Assembly (NCBI GenBank): GCA_018333075.1
Contig: BORH01000009.1
Coordinates: 62,001-126,000 of the forward strand
DNA from: Heyndrickxia sporothermodurans
Lineage (GTDB): Bacteria; Bacillota; Bacilli; Bacillales; Bacillaceae_C
Direction of reading: 5' to 3'
Length of the DNA stretch: 64,000 nt
In this document: piece after piece, positions 54,463 through 64,000 of the stretch
How positions within the stretch are numbered: position 1 is the stretch's first letter
How the letters are laid out: every line of letters begins with the position of its first letter
Notes under the pieces: model-generated
The model's input: the letters and a program-made list of their open reading frames with translations, nothing else
Database searches by the model: none
What the model was told of the DNA's origin: nothing
Position numbers and translations under genes: made by a program

Positions 54463-54558
54463 TTGTCAACACTCCTATTTTCCATACATTATCTTAAACT
54501 AAAGAGTATTTCTATTATATAGTTTACAATTTATTAGTTGCGTACACAATATTGGATA

Positions 54559-56064
54559 TTAGGAGACATTTTTTTCTTCAACAACCGTCATTTTTTGAGG
54601 TAAAAATATCCATGTTAGCATAATTCCAAGGATAGCCAACCCACCACACAACCAGAGCATGCTGTTCATTCCATAAACAAACGCACTTTGTACCGAATCA
54701 AGTAGTATTGTTGATTTAAGCTGGTGAGCAATTTCTACACCTGCAGAGGCACTTTGCTTCACTGTATCAGTCATTGAAGCAGGTAGTCCACTAAGATTTA
54801 AGTGATCACGATAATTTGAATTCAGTGCAGTTCCAAGAAGTGCAACACCAATTGAACCGCCAACTTGACGCATTGCCATAATTAAAGCAGAACCAACGCC
54901 ACTCCTCTCAGCAGAAAGTTCTCCCATAGCTGAATCCATTACCAAAGGCAGTGCAAATCCTAAGCCAATACCAGAAATAGATATCCAAAAGGCGGCAAAT
55001 CCATAATGAGTTTGCACATTTGTAGTAGCTCCAATTACAAGTCCAGTTGCTAGAAAAATAAAACCAATCGAAACAAGCATTTTCGCACCTAATCGAGTGG
55101 CAAATTTGTCAGCCAATTTCGCTCCAACAATTAATCCACCAATCATTGGCAGTAAACGAATTCCAGTTCCAAATGTATCGGCTCCACCTACTGCCTGGAA
55201 ATATTGAGGCATGCCAAACAATAACCCAAACAATGCAAAGGAAATAATTGTTGCCAATATCGCTCCCCAAGTAAAGCTTGCTGAACGGAACAATGATAAA
55301 TCAATCAATGAATTCTTTGATTTTTGCTGCCATAGAATAAATCCAAGCAATACAAGAACCCCTATAATTAAGGAAAGTATTACCTCCGTGTTACTCCATC
55401 CCTTTTCGCCAGCTCTTATTACTCCATATGTAATACATACGAGTCCAATACTGGATGTTGCGACTCCAAGTATATCCAATTTAGGTTTAGATGTGCTTCG
55501 AGACTCTGGCATGATAAAAGTGACAGCCAGTATAGCTACAATTACAAATGGAATATTGATTAGGAAAACTGAACCCCATTGATAGTGATTGAGTAACCAT
55601 CCTCCTACAATCGGTCCTAGTGGTATTCCAAGCATATTGGCAGTAGCCCATATCATCATCGCTTTCGTCCGTTCACTTTCCGAGAAGAGTACAGGGAGCA
55701 CCGACATAGACAATGGAATTAAGAAAGCTGCTCCTAGTCCAAGAATGGCACGCATTCCAATTAACATCTCTGGAGTGTTTGAGTAAGCACAGCCAATTGA
55801 GGCAACTCCAAATAAGATTAAAGCAATTAACAATAACTTCTTACGTCCAAATCGGTCCCCTAGCATCCCTGCAGGCAATAAAGCAGCTGCTAATACGAGA
55901 TTATACGAATTTGCAAACCATTGAAGCTCACTCATGGAGGCATGTAATTCTGTTGCTAAAGTAGGCAATGCTACATTTAAAACGGTCATATCTAGACCTA
56001 CAGCTAGTAAACCAAAGGATAAAGCACCTAAAACCCACCATTTTCGATTTATGCTTGCTTTCAA
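54559..56064 (-). CDS. DHA2/EmrB-QacA-type MFS multidrug transporter
   Basis: The 501-residue protein has 14 membrane segments with MFS motif A GMLGDRFGRKKLLLIAL near residue 68, the start LDMTVLNVALPTLATELHAS and motif C-like GPIVGGWLLNHYQWGSVFLINIP near 155. DHA2 members expel cations and lipophilic drugs using the proton gradient. The best start is TTG at 56064 after AAGGGTGG. It precedes a TetR-family gene on the same strand. Confidence 0.92.
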   Translation of the reverse strand: MKASINRKWWVLGALSFGLLAVGLDMTVLNVALPTLATELHASMSELQWFANSYNLVLAAALLPAGMLGDRFGRKKLLLIALILFGVASIGCAYSNTPEMLIGMRAILGLGAAFLIPLSMSVLPVLFSESERTKAMMIWATANMLGIPLGPIVGGWLLNHYQWGSVFLINIPFVIVAILAVTFIMPESRSTSKPKLDILGVATSSIGLVCITYGVIRAGEKGWSNTEVILSLIIGVLVLLGFILWQQKSKNSLIDLSLFRSASFTWGAILATIISFALFGLLFGMPQYFQAVGGADTFGTGIRLLPMIGGLIVGAKLADKFATRLGAKMLVSIGFIFLATGLVIGATTNVQTHYGFAAFWISISGIGLGFALPLVMDSAMGELSAERSGVGSALIMAMRQVGGSIGVALLGTALNSNYRDHLNLSGLPASMTDTVKQSASAGVEIAHQLKSTILLDSVQSAFVYGMNSMLWLCGGLAILGIMLTWIFLPQKMTVVEEKNVS

Positions 56065-56159
56065 GATTATCCACCCTTCCATCAAATTTGACACTAACAT
56101 CAATTTGAATGTTTATTTTTAATGATAGTTTATTTAAAATGAAAGTTACTGTCAATGTT

Positions 56160-56182
56160 AAAAAAAAAAAAAAAAAAAAAAA
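56160..56182. repeat. 23-base poly(A) tract
   Basis: An uninterrupted run of 23 A lies upstream of the DHA2 transporter start (poly-T with respect to that gene). The only comparable run is 18 A at 36231-36248. Just after it, CCTAACCCT/AGGGTCAGG can pair imperfectly (56184-56226). The rest of the 56065-56543 gap holds a terminator and no gene. Confidence 0.9.
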
Positions 56183-56279
56183 TCCTAACCCTTATGCCTA
56201 AAATCAATACACCGGCTAGGGTCAGGTGATTCAAATTTTTTATAAAAATCTCGTCTCTTATTATTTTTAACTAGTATGT

Positions 56280-56315
56280 AAAAAGGTTCTATCCATGATT
56301 AGACAGAACCTTTTT
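56280..56315. terminator. terminator hairpin
   Basis: AAAAAGGTTCT pairs with AGAACCTTTTT around a 14-base loop, with T tracts on both strands. It may end the SPW gene transcript, although that stop is 229 bases away. Confidence 0.75.
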
Positions 56316-56543
56316 ATCACTAATGAAATCTATGTTAAACAATAGTCATTCAATAATGTAAAGAAAATTATTTGACCAAACTTCATATCCTATAAGTTTT
56401 TAAAACGAAAAAATAAATATAAAAGATAAATTTCTTAATAATTGTTTTACTTTATACATTAGATACTTCATTTAAATGACTCAAGTATACTACTAAATTT
56501 ATGACCCTTGTTAAGCCACATTACATTGAAGAAATTTATGTTA

Positions 56544-56879
56544 TTATTCTACTGCTCTTGAATTTGAATTGGATCCCATGTTCCAAAAGCTAAAGATCAC
56601 TGTGATAGCACCAAGAATGACACTTGCCCATACTTCTCCATTTGATAACGAATAGATAAACGGAAACACGATAAACCAAACACCAGTAATCACAGTAATC
56701 CAGCTTTGCCAAGAATTCCACCCAGGATTATTATAACCCCATAACGCAACAATCGCTTGAATAGCCCCTAAAATAACACTTGACCACAAAGCTCCTGAAT
56801 CATCACTAAACCCAATAACCCAAGGTGCGATAATAAACCAGACACCAATTAATGCATTTAATGTACTCCTTGTTTTCAT
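56544..56879 (-). CDS. SPW-repeat membrane protein
   Basis: The 111-residue protein consists of two copies of a membrane-helix pair. Each begins with a GVWFI(I/V)xPW/F segment (GVWFIIAPWVIGFSDDSGALW near 12, GVWFIVFPFIYSLSNGEVW near 66) and ends WxSVILGAI. That is the SPW repeat (PF03779). The function is unknown. The ATG follows AGGAGGTG, a strong site. Confidence 0.88.
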   Translation of the reverse strand: MKTRSTLNALIGVWFIIAPWVIGFSDDSGALWSSVILGAIQAIVALWGYNNPGWNSWQSWITVITGVWFIVFPFIYSLSNGEVWASVILGAITVIFSFWNMGSNSNSRAVE

Positions 56880-57280
56880 CTTTTCACCTCCTAGAATGAT
56901 TAGAAATCCTTAAAGATTTCTTTGATAAATTATATGCATCAATGGTTAAATATTTTCAAAAATGTACGTATTAGTACAAACCCAATTTTTTTACATTATA
57001 AAATAAAGAATGTAATGTATAAGACCTAATGGAGAGAAGATACTTTTAGCTAAAAGCTTTAAAAAAGCATGTAAATGTGGATTTTGTGTTTAGCTGTCTC
57101 AACATTTGGATAGCTTGATGACGAAGACTTAATTACAGCTATTCCTGGTTTAGTTGTAGAATTAACTCATAGTTGTACAAGCAGAATTAAAAAATATAAA
57201 CTTAACTAATCTCTTTATTTACAATTTAAAAAACTGATAGAAGATAGGGGATAAAATTTATAGCAGAAGGATGAAACGAT
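56880..57280. other. gene-poor stretch upstream of the SPW gene
   Basis: No supported gene lies here. A 30-codon open piece near 57120-57210 (EDLITAIPGLVVELTHS on the plus strand) has protein-like composition but no start and an in-frame stop just before it, so it may be a relic. No clear operator or terminator is visible. Confidence 0.5.
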
Positions 57281-57570
57281 TTGAAAAAGCTAGTTAAACT
57301 ATTACATTTTTTCTTTCTATATTTTTGTATTAGTTTAATCATATCTTGGTTAATTGTAGATGCTCACCATAATTATAGCGGTAAGTTAATTGCTATTTGA
57401 GCATAAGTGAAATCACTGTAATTGTAATTAAAATAATTATTTTAACGATGACAATGTATATTCGTAGCCTAATTGATAAAAAATTCTACACTATTAAATT
57501 TAAATTATTGTATTTTACTATCTTTATTCTTTTAACTACTATACTTGTAGCTAAACTGACATTACTATAA
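57281..57570 (+). pseudogene. small hydrophobic membrane protein, frameshifted
   Basis: A TTG start after GAAGGATG opens MKKLVKLLHFFFLYFCISLI with a membrane helix, then SWLIVDAHHNYSGKLIAI before TGA at 57398. In the +1 frame the sequence continues for over 50 codons with two more hydrophobic stretches (VIVIKIIILTMTMYIRSLI and LLYFTIFILLTTILVAKL) to TAA. Adding one T to the TTT at about 57396-57398 restores a single frame of 96 residues with three helices. I do not recognise the family. Confidence 0.55.
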
Positions 57571-57572
57571 AT

Positions 57573-57606
57573 AAAAAAAGCTTATTCATATAAGACGAAT
57601 AAGCTT
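57573..57606 (-). terminator. terminator of the secreted-protein gene
   Basis: AAGCTTATTC pairs perfectly with GAATAAGCTT around a nine-base loop, with seven Ts after it on the minus strand. Confidence 0.88.
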
Positions 57607-57645
57607 CTAAATTCACTAAAATGATTGTTGTTTTTAGTTTCTTAT

Positions 57646-58272
57646 TTAAATAAAATAAACATGCTCTAATACATATTTACCATTTTTTAATTGGTTAAAT
57701 TTAAAATAAACTGTAACTTCACCATAAGCATCAAAGTTTTTTGGTCGGAAATTATATGAAAATGTCGCAAAGCTTTTTCCTTTATATGTATTATTGACTT
57801 TCACTTGCGAAGTTGTAACTTTTTTTAAAGCCTTAGAATAAATAGAAAGTGTTTTTTTCGAATTAGCTTTTCTCATTCCCTTTACTTTTTTACTATAATT
57901 ATCCCTTACATATTTGCGGCCAAGTAAATAGTTTGTTTTCGTATGCTCAGCTACATGTTTGTTTACATATGAATTGAATGAACTTGTTTTACCTGTATTA
58001 AGAGAATTACCATAGATTTTTACAAGCTTAGCAACTTCGGGCTTTAATTCGCTTGTCACTTTTTTCATGCTAAATTTCTTAGGGAAAGTTAGTACTCCTT
58101 TTTTCGATACAGTAGCAGCTTGTGTAACTTTGGTAGATTTAGTCGTTAACTGCGCTTTATTTGTTGCAGCATTAGCCTCTGCTCCCGCTCCTATTGATCC
58201 AACTAAAAGGCTGCATGCGATTAATGTTGACATGATTATACCTTTTTTTAGTTTTTTTCTTTGTTGTCTCAT
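57646..58272 (-). CDS. small secreted Lys-rich protein of unknown function
   Basis: The 208-residue protein has a Sec signal peptide (basic MRQQRKKLKKG, hydrophobic IIMSTLIACSLLVGSIGAGA, predicted cleavage after AEANA). The mature part is Lys-rich and lacks Cys. Its last 70 residues form probable beta strands (NTYKGKSFATFSYNFRP, YGEVTVYFKFNQL) ending in YVLEHVYFI, reminiscent of small NTF2-like extracellular domains. No family is certain. The start at 58272 has GAGGG; the longer frame upstream lacks a site. It stands alone with its own terminator. Confidence 0.75.
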   Translation of the reverse strand: MRQQRKKLKKGIIMSTLIACSLLVGSIGAGAEANAATNKAQLTTKSTKVTQAATVSKKGVLTFPKKFSMKKVTSELKPEVAKLVKIYGNSLNTGKTSSFNSYVNKHVAEHTKTNYLLGRKYVRDNYSKKVKGMRKANSKKTLSIYSKALKKVTTSQVKVNNTYKGKSFATFSYNFRPKNFDAYGEVTVYFKFNQLKNGKYVLEHVYFI

Positions 58273-58510
58273 CAAAATTCCCTCGCTTCTATTTTCTTTG
58301 ACAAATAGATATATATTTTCTAAATATATCCACACCAACTAATTTTATCATATTAAATCCATAATTCGGATTTATCTTTCAAAAAACGGTATAATATTCC
58401 TAAGTTTCTTGATTAAAATAGTTAAATTTATCTAGTTCCTTTTAATTATCAAAAGGGATTGAGAAAAATGAAGAATGACACCCAAAGTACCGATTAATTG
58501 AGGAGTCTTA

Positions 58511-58621
58511 ATGTGGAGCGTAATTAATCTAGCTTTGGTTGATGGACGAGTAAAAATTGCTTAAATAAATTTTATTAAGGAAGAAGAAAATGCTTTGCTT
58601 TAAATAGGTGAACAAGCATAG
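58511..58621 (+). pseudogene. decayed fragment with TerB-like pattern
   Basis: One frame reads LALVDGRVKIA-stop-INFIKEEENALL-stop-IGEQA. Joined, this resembles the helix pair of TerB-like proteins, where DG is followed by an E-rich helix. Two in-frame TAA codons and no full-length frame show it is dead. The match is weak. The rest of the 58273-58647 gap shows nothing else. Confidence 0.22.
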
Positions 58622-58647
58622 GGGTCAAAACTTTACTAATATAGTAA

Positions 58648-58691
58648 TCAAAAAAAATAGGGACAAGAAACCTGTCCCCTTGTCCCTATTT
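58648..58691 (-). terminator. terminator of the odh-suc operon
   Basis: AAATAGGGACAAG pairs perfectly with CTTGTCCCTATTT around an 11-base loop, followed by a run of Ts on the minus strand. The sucD stop codon lies inside the first stem arm. Confidence 0.93.
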
Positions 58692-59582
58692 GCACTTTTC
58701 GAATAGTCCTTTTTCTTTAAGAACTTTAATTAATGTTTCTCCCATTACTGATGGAGTTTCTGCTACTTCAATACCGCATTCATTCATTTTGCGAATTTTT
58801 TCTTCTGCTGTTCCTTTTCCGCCAGATATAATTGCTCCTGCATGTCCCATTCGTTTTCCTGGGGGTGCAGTGCGTCCGCCGATAAATCCGACTACAGGTT
58901 TGGTCATATTGGCTTTCACCCATTCAGCAGCTTCTTCTTCTGCAGAACCGCCAATTTCCCCAATCATAATGACTGCGTATGTTTCTGGGTCTTCATTGAA
59001 TGCCTTTAAAACATCGATAAAATTTGTACCGTTTACCGGATCACCACCGATCCCCACTGCAGTTGTTTGTCCAATTCCAGCTTGAGTTAGTTGATGAACC
59101 GCTTCATAGGTTAAAGTTCCAGAACGAGATACAACTCCCACATGACCTTTCTTATGTATATATCCTGGCATGATACCAATCTTACACTCATCCGCACTAA
59201 TAACACCAGGGCAGTTAGGACCTATAAGACGTGTCTTCTTGCCTTCCATATAACGTTTTACTTTAACCATGTCTAATACAGGAATATGTTCAGTAATACA
59301 GATTGTAAGATCAAGCTCGGCCTCAACTGCTTCTATAATAGCATCTGCTGCAAATGGAGCAGGAACATAAATGACTGAAACTGTAGCACCGGTAGCTTCA
59401 ACTGCTTCTTTTACTGTATTGAATACGGGAACTCCTTCTAGTTCATTACCACCTTTACCAGGAGTAACTCCACCAACAATTTTTGTACCGTATTCAAGCA
59501 TTTGTTTTGTATGGAATAGTGCAGTTGAACCTGTTATCCCTTGAACAATGACTTTTGTATCTTTATTAATAAATACACTCAT
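58686..59582 (-). CDS. sucD: succinyl-CoA synthetase alpha subunit
   Basis: The 298-residue subunit binds CoA and carries the phosphohistidine. It shows [20 protein letters not shown] near the start, [20 protein letters not shown], and the active-site His in [16 protein letters not shown]. With SucC it makes succinate and ATP or GTP from succinyl-CoA in the TCA cycle. The frame opens 27 codons upstream, but the ATG at 59582 has AGAAAGGGG and matches the family start. It is separated from sucC by about 130 bases containing a hairpin element. Confidence 0.96.
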   Translation of the reverse strand: MSVFINKDTKVIVQGITGSTALFHTKQMLEYGTKIVGGVTPGKGGNELEGVPVFNTVKEAVEATGATVSVIYVPAPFAADAIIEAVEAELDLTICITEHIPVLDMVKVKRYMEGKKTRLIGPNCPGVISADECKIGIMPGYIHKKGHVGVVSRSGTLTYEAVHQLTQAGIGQTTAVGIGGDPVNGTNFIDVLKAFNEDPETYAVIMIGEIGGSAEEEAAEWVKANMTKPVVGFIGGRTAPPGKRMGHAGAIISGGKGTAEEKIRKMNECGIEVAETPSVMGETLIKVLKEKGLFEKCK

Positions 59583-59620
59583 GTCAAATTCCCCTTTCTG
59601 ATATCTTAGTTCCAATACCA

Positions 59621-59688
59621 AGTCCCTTAAGGACATAGGACAATCCTTTCCAAAAGCGTCCAAGGCCTGTCCTATGCATGTCGGGACT
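59621..59688. repeat. nested inverted repeat between sucC and sucD
   Basis: AGTCCC (59621) pairs with GGGACT (59683), and inside it CATAGGACA (59634) pairs with TGTCCTATG (59668). The stems enclose a 25-base loop. No T run follows. It could be an intercistronic mRNA structure or a small inserted repeat. Confidence 0.65.
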
Positions 59689-59711
59689 GACTAAGGCGTT
59701 TCACTTTCACA

Positions 59712-60872
59712 TTAACCTACTAATGAAACAATTTTTTGGGCTCCGTCAGCCATTGATTCAGCTGCAATAATGTTAATATCTGATTCAGCTAGAATTTTCT
59801 TGCCTAAGTCAACATTTGTCCCTTCTAAGCGAACAACTAAAGGTACGTTTAAGCCGATTTGTTTTGCTGCTTCGACAACACCTGTTGCAATGACGTCACA
59901 CTTCATAATTCCACCAAAGATATTAACGAAAATACCTTTTACATTGTGATCAGAAAGGATGATTTTGAATGCTTCCGTTACCTTTTCAGCTGTAGCACCG
60001 CCTCCAACATCTAGGAAATTAGCAGGTTCACCTCCGTAGTGCTTTACAATATCCATTGTGGACATCGCTAACCCCGCACCATTAACCATACAACCGATAT
60101 TTCCATCTAAAGCGACATAACTTAAATCATGTTTAGAAGCTTCGATTTCCTTTGCATCCTCTTCCTCCAGATCGCGAAGATCCATTATGTCATTGTGACG
60201 GTATAGTGCATTTGAGTCGAAATTTAATTTGGCATCCAACGCCATTACTTTCCCATCACCTGTGACAACAAGTGGATTAATTTCAGCGATTGAGCAATCC
60301 TTATTAATAAAAGCATTGTATAAGCCCATCATAAATTTAACAGCTTGACCAACGAGCCTGCTTGGTATATTAATATTAAATGCTATTCGGCGTGCCTGGA
60401 ATGCGGTCAATCCAACTACAGGATCAATTTCTTCCTTGAATATTTTTTCTGGTGTTTTTTCAGCAACTACTTCAATTTCCGTTCCGCCTTCTTCAGAAGC
60501 CATTAAAACAACACGTGATGTTGCACGATCTAAAACTAAGCCGATATAGTACTCTTTTTGGATATCACAGCCTTCTTCAATCAGTAACCGTTTAACCTCT
60601 TTTCCTTCAGGACCTGTTTGATGCGTAACAAGCGTTTTGCCTAATATTTCATTTGCATAATGCCGAACTTCCTCCAAGTTTTTGGCAACCTTAACACCAC
60701 CAGCCTTACCACGGCCACCAGCATGGATTTGTGCTTTAACTACACAAACTTTTGATCCAAGTTCTTTTGCAGCTTCTACTGCTTCATCAACAGTAAAAGC
60801 TACCTTTCCGTTTGGAACCGATACGCCATATTGTCTTAGGACTTCTTTTCCTTGATATTCATGGATATTCAT
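59712..60872 (-). CDS. sucC: succinyl-CoA synthetase beta subunit
   Basis: The 386-residue subunit has an ATP-grasp domain with [17 protein letters not shown] at the N-terminus, [17 protein letters not shown] near 46, and the C-terminal [26 protein letters not shown] and [12 protein letters not shown]. It binds nucleotide and succinate. It starts 33 bases after odhB on the same strand, so cotranscription with odhAB is likely. Confidence 0.96.
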   Translation of the reverse strand: MNIHEYQGKEVLRQYGVSVPNGKVAFTVDEAVEAAKELGSKVCVVKAQIHAGGRGKAGGVKVAKNLEEVRHYANEILGKTLVTHQTGPEGKEVKRLLIEEGCDIQKEYYIGLVLDRATSRVVLMASEEGGTEIEVVAEKTPEKIFKEEIDPVVGLTAFQARRIAFNINIPSRLVGQAVKFMMGLYNAFINKDCSIAEINPLVVTGDGKVMALDAKLNFDSNALYRHNDIMDLRDLEEEDAKEIEASKHDLSYVALDGNIGCMVNGAGLAMSTMDIVKHYGGEPANFLDVGGGATAEKVTEAFKIILSDHNVKGIFVNIFGGIMKCDVIATGVVEAAKQIGLNVPLVVRLEGTNVDLGKKILAESDINIIAAESMADGAQKIVSLVG

Positions 60873-60905
60873 ATTTTGCCTCCTAAAAAGTATGACTTTT
60901 TATTC

Positions 60906-62138
60906 TTATGCTTCTAAAAGTAATTTTTCTGGATCTTCAAGCAGTTGTTTTATTTTCACTAAAAATCCAACAGCTTCTTTTCCATCCACAATACGGTGGT
61001 CATACGAAAGTGCTAAATACATCATAGGTCGAATTTCTATCGTTCCATTGTCTACAGCTACAGGTCGATGTTGAATAGAATGCATACCCAAAATTCCAAC
61101 CTGAGGAGCATTTAAAATTGGTGTAGATAATAATGAACCGAATGTACCACCATTGGTAATTGTGAATGTACCACCCTGTAAGTCAGATAATGCAAGTTTG
61201 GATTCTCTTGCTCTCAATGCTAATTGACTAATCTCCCTTTCTATTTCAGCAAAGTTCAATCGGTCAGCATCCCTTACTACTGGAACCACTAAGCCTTCAT
61301 CCGTAGAAACAGCAATTCCAATATCATAGAATTTCTTAACGACCATTTCATTCCCTTGGATTTCAGCATTTAATAGCGGATAACTTTTTAAAGCACTCAC
61401 AACAGCCTTTGTAAAAAATGACATAAATCCTAGTTTCACATCATGTTCTTTAAGGAATGTATCTTTTCTTTTCTTTCTTACATTCATAACAGCAGTTAAA
61501 TCTACTTCATTAAATGTTGTTAAGATTGCAGCAGAATGCTGGACTTTCACAAGATTTTTGGCAATGGTTGCACGACGGCGAGACATTTTTCTTCTTTCTA
61601 CAGGCTTGCTGCTTATTTCAGCCGTTTGTGGATTGGCTGTTTTTTGCGGTTCTGTATTTGAAACTGAACGATCTTCAGGTACATAGTTCGCTACATCTTG
61701 TTTTCGTACTCTTCCTAATGGATCTAAAGCAACTACATTTTGTAAATCAATCCCTCTCTCTCTCGCTAATTTCCTTGCTGCAGGAGAAGCAATTACCTTG
61801 CTTGAGGATTCAGTAGCTGATTCTACAGCAGGCGCCACTTCTGGAGTTGCTTTGTCTTCAACCACTTTTTCTTCACTTACTTGTAATGCAGAACTGCTTG
61901 CGTCATTTTCATCAATGATCGCAATCGTTTCTCCAACATTTACAGTATCGCCTTCATTTTTTAATGTTTCTTTTAATACCCCACTAAACTCAGAAATAAC
62001 TTCTACATTTACTTTATCTGTTTCCAGCTCTATTATATAATCGCCTTTTGAAACAGTATCACCAGGTTGTTTCAGCCATTGGGCAATGGTACCTTCTGTA
62101 ATGGATTCAGCTAATTGTGGAACGACTATTGCTGCCAT
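60906..62138 (-). CDS. odhB: dihydrolipoyllysine succinyltransferase (E2 of 2-oxoglutarate dehydrogenase)
   Basis: The 410-residue E2 has an N-terminal lipoyl domain (lipoyl-Lys in [11 protein letters not shown] near 42) and a flexible linker. A peripheral subunit-binding domain follows (about 120-155, [16 protein letters not shown]). The C-terminal catalytic domain has the HxxxDG motif in [15 protein letters not shown]. It forms the core of the complex and transfers succinyl to CoA. The frame opens upstream, but the ATG at 62138 with AAAAGGATG matches the family start. E1 precedes it by 77 bases. Confidence 0.96.
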   Translation of the reverse strand: MAAIVVPQLAESITEGTIAQWLKQPGDTVSKGDYIIELETDKVNVEVISEFSGVLKETLKNEGDTVNVGETIAIIDENDASSSALQVSEEKVVEDKATPEVAPAVESATESSSKVIASPAARKLARERGIDLQNVVALDPLGRVRKQDVANYVPEDRSVSNTEPQKTANPQTAEISSKPVERRKMSRRRATIAKNLVKVQHSAAILTTFNEVDLTAVMNVRKKRKDTFLKEHDVKLGFMSFFTKAVVSALKSYPLLNAEIQGNEMVVKKFYDIGIAVSTDEGLVVPVVRDADRLNFAEIEREISQLALRARESKLALSDLQGGTFTITNGGTFGSLLSTPILNAPQVGILGMHSIQHRPVAVDNGTIEIRPMMYLALSYDHRIVDGKEAVGFLVKIKQLLEDPEKLLLEA

Positions 62139-62215
62139 CTTCTTTACACATCCTTTTAAAAATATGTTAAATTTCCATTGGTTTGACATTTTCAAATAAT
62201 CTATAGCAATAACAC

Positions 62216-64000
62216 CTAAATATTTGCCCCTTCTTTTGCTTTCTTATCAGTAGGTGTTAAGGCTTCATTTATAATTCTTTGTTGTTCATTCTTATGGATC
62301 ATTGGATCACCCTCAGAAGGGCTGGACATTTCTGGTCGGCCATTATAGGAAACCTTAATATGATCGGGCACTAAAGATTGTAATTTTGGGACAATATAGC
62401 TCCATGCACCCATATTTTTTGGTTCTTCCTGTGTCCAGATCACTTCTTTTAGATTTTTATATTTGCTAATCAAGCTTCTAATTTGTTCCACTGGGAAAGG
62501 ATATAATTCTTCAACTCTAATAATATCTAACCAGTTGAAGGTTTTTGAATCTGCCACATAATCTCCTAGTTCAACTGCGAGTCGACCTGTACAGAAAACA
62601 ATACGCTCTACTTGATCTGGTTTAATTCCTAGCCCTGGTTGTTCAATAACCTCTTGGAATTGACCATTTGTAAATTCTTCTAAATATGCTCCAGCAGATG
62701 CATGACGTAGTAAGCTTTTTGGTGCCATTAAGACTAAAGGCCTTACCTCATCAGTATTTAGTATCGCTGCTTGTCTTCTTAAAATATGAAAATATTGAGC
62801 TGAAGAAGACAAATTCGCAACCGTCCAGTTATTCTCAGCTGCTAGTTGAAGGAAACGTTCTAATCTAGCACTAGAGTGTTCTGGTCCTTGACCTTCATAG
62901 CCGTGTGGTAATAAAACAACCATTCCTGATTTTTGACCCCATTTGGATTGTCCAGCAGATATAAATTGGTCTATGATAACTTGTGCACCATTTGCAAAAT
63001 CACCAAATTGCGCTTCCCAAAGGACGAGTGTTTCAGGAGAAATAACATTATAACCGTACTCAAAACCTAGTATAGATACTTCTGAAAGTGAACTATTGTG
63101 AACAGCAAAGGATGCATTGGAAGTACTAATTTTATGCAATGGGCAATATTTTTCACCCGTTTTTTCATCTGATAAAACAATATTTCGGTGGGAGAATGTA
63201 CCTCTCTCAGAATCTTGTCCAGTTAATCGAATCGGTGTACCATCCTTCAATATTGTTGCAAAAGCTAATGCTTCCGCATGTGCCCAATCTATTGTTCTTT
63301 TTTTCTCAAAAACTTCTAGTCTACGATTCAATATTTTTTGTAGCTTTCCGAACACATTGAAGCCTTCAGGCCATTCTAGAAGCTCAGAATTAATATTGGT
63401 TAATGTCTCTTTATCGACAGTAGTATCTACTTTTGGCATTTCAAGATGATTTTCAGCCTGTAATTCCACAATCGAACGAACTTCTGCATGCTCTTTACTT
63501 ATATTTTTATACGCCTCATCAATCTTCGATAGTACATTGGCTTCAATATCTTTTATTTGATTGTCTGTCATTGATTTTTCATCTAGTAATTGTTGCTTAT
63601 AAACAGCTGTAATCGTTGGATGCTTACGGATAATGTTATATGTTACTGGATTTGTAGCCATAGGCTCATCCATTTCATTATGTCCCAATCTTCGATAACC
63701 AATTAAATCAACTAATACATCTTTATTAAATGTTTGACGATATTCGAATGCTAAACGCATAGCCTTCAAGCTCGCCTCTGGTGCATCAGCATTGACATGC
63801 AAAATAGGGATGGAGTAACCCTTCGCCAAATCACTGGAATATCTAGTAGATCTTGAATCTTCACTCTCTGTTGTAAAGCCAATGCGGTTATTCGCAATAA
63901 TATGAATGGTTCCACCTGTATGATAAGCTTTCGTTCTTGAATAATTTAAGGTTTCTGCCACTACACCTTGGCCAGGAAAAGCGGCATCTCCATGAACTAA
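62216..64000 (-). CDS. odhA: 2-oxoglutarate dehydrogenase E1, 5' end beyond the window
   Basis: The C-terminal 594 residues of E1 are present. The frame is open to the window edge and starts there with [20 protein letters not shown], a conserved E1 segment. Later motifs are [25 protein letters not shown] and [23 protein letters not shown]1 decarboxylates 2-oxoglutarate with thiamine diphosphate and succinylates the E2 lipoyl group. About a third of the protein, including the N-terminal part, lies outside. Confidence 0.97.
   Translation of the reverse strand, partial: LVHGDAAFPGQGVVAETLNYSRTKAYHTGGTIHIIANNRIGFTTESEDSRSTRYSSDLAKGYSIPILHVNADAPEASLKAMRLAFEYRQTFNKDVLVDLIGYRRLGHNEMDEPMATNPVTYNIIRKHPTITAVYKQQLLDEKSMTDNQIKDIEANVLSKIDEAYKNISKEHAEVRSIVELQAENHLEMPKVDTTVDKETLTNINSELLEWPEGFNVFGKLQKILNRRLEVFEKKRTIDWAHAEALAFATILKDGTPIRLTGQDSERGTFSHRNIVLSDEKTGEKYCPLHKISTSNASFAVHNSSLSEVSILGFEYGYNVISPETLVLWEAQFGDFANGAQVIIDQFISAGQSKWGQKSGMVVLLPHGYEGQGPEHSSARLERFLQLAAENNWTVANLSSSAQYFHILRRQAAILNTDEVRPLVLMAPKSLLRHASAGAYLEEFTNGQFQEVIEQPGLGIKPDQVERIVFCTGRLAVELGDYVADSKTFNWLDIIRVEELYPFPVEQIRSLISKYKNLKEVIWTQEEPKNMGAWSYIVPKLQSLVPDHIKVSYNGRPEMSSPSEGDPMIHKNEQQRIINEALTPTDKKAKEGANI

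Noticed and set aside
57120-57210. Open piece EDLITAIPGLVVELTHS on the plus strand.
   Set aside because: An in-frame stop precedes it, there is no start, and I cannot match a family; it is noted only as a possible relic.
1-64000. CRISPR arrays, tRNA or rRNA genes, phage genes and complete insertion sequences.
   Set aside because: I saw no regularly spaced repeats, no tRNA-like cloverleaf with CCA context, no rRNA motifs and no transposase or integrase frames.

Overview
The window is a chromosomal segment of a low-GC Gram-positive bacterium, most likely a motile member of the Bacillaceae. Signs are AT-rich intergenic DNA, strong AGGAGG-type ribosome binding sites with frequent TTG and GTG starts, a SAM-I (S-box) riboswitch before a YxjG/YxjH-type gene, a SigD-type promoter before a chemotaxis receptor, a BceRS-BceAB module, a glgBCDA operon and an S. 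aureus-like CstR operator. The sequence does not settle the species. I found no rRNA, tRNA, CRISPR array, prophage or complete insertion sequence.

Layout. 0-7.6 kb: the end of an unknown gene; a TauE/SafE exporter behind a frameshifted CstR-type sulfur-sensing repressor with an intact operator; the S-box methionine gene; small metabolic genes; and a four-gene GntR/ABC-2 operon. 7.6-12.6 kb: kynureninase with a hotdog thioesterase, a peptide transporter, an asparaginase and an Hsp20 remnant. 12.6-21.2 kb: a ketone-body/short-chain acid region with scoB, scoA, a GntP permease, a sigma-54 activator, thiolase, 3-hydroxyacyl-CoA dehydrogenase and a divergent 3-hydroxybutyrate-type dehydrogenase. 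I see two -24/-12 promoters, a cre site and candidate activator sites here. Together the enzymes would convert 3-hydroxybutyrate or acetoacetate to acetyl-CoA.

21.2-34.7 kb: a VWA lipoprotein, a membrane-anchored penicillin acylase homologue, glgBCDA without glgP, a stand-alone subtilisin propeptide (I9) protein, a GH15 glucoamylase-like enzyme and a monoacylglycerol-lipase-like esterase whose last codons are out of frame. 34.7-41.6 kb: DinB-like and YdeI-like proteins, an orphan Fur box, a long hairpin repeat, a DUF2165 membrane protein, a chemotaxis receptor and a divergent LysE exporter/MocR regulator pair.

41.6-50.1 kb: a drug/peptide-resistance block. A DrrAB-type ABC exporter diverges from a TetR gene that runs closely into bceRS, followed by bceAB under its own BceR-type box; a VanZ-RDD membrane protein follows. 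50.1-56.1 kb: a luciferase-like flavin oxidoreductase, a LysR regulator divergent from a CofE-like ligase, and a TetR/DHA2 drug efflux pair. 56.1-58.7 kb is gene-poor, with decayed genes, an SPW-repeat protein and a small secreted protein. 58.7-64 kb: odhA(partial)-odhB-sucC-sucD, contiguous on the minus strand.

Three otherwise recognisable genes (CstR-like, esterase, small membrane protein) each differ from an intact reading frame by one missing base. This could be real decay or short homopolymer errors in the assembly.
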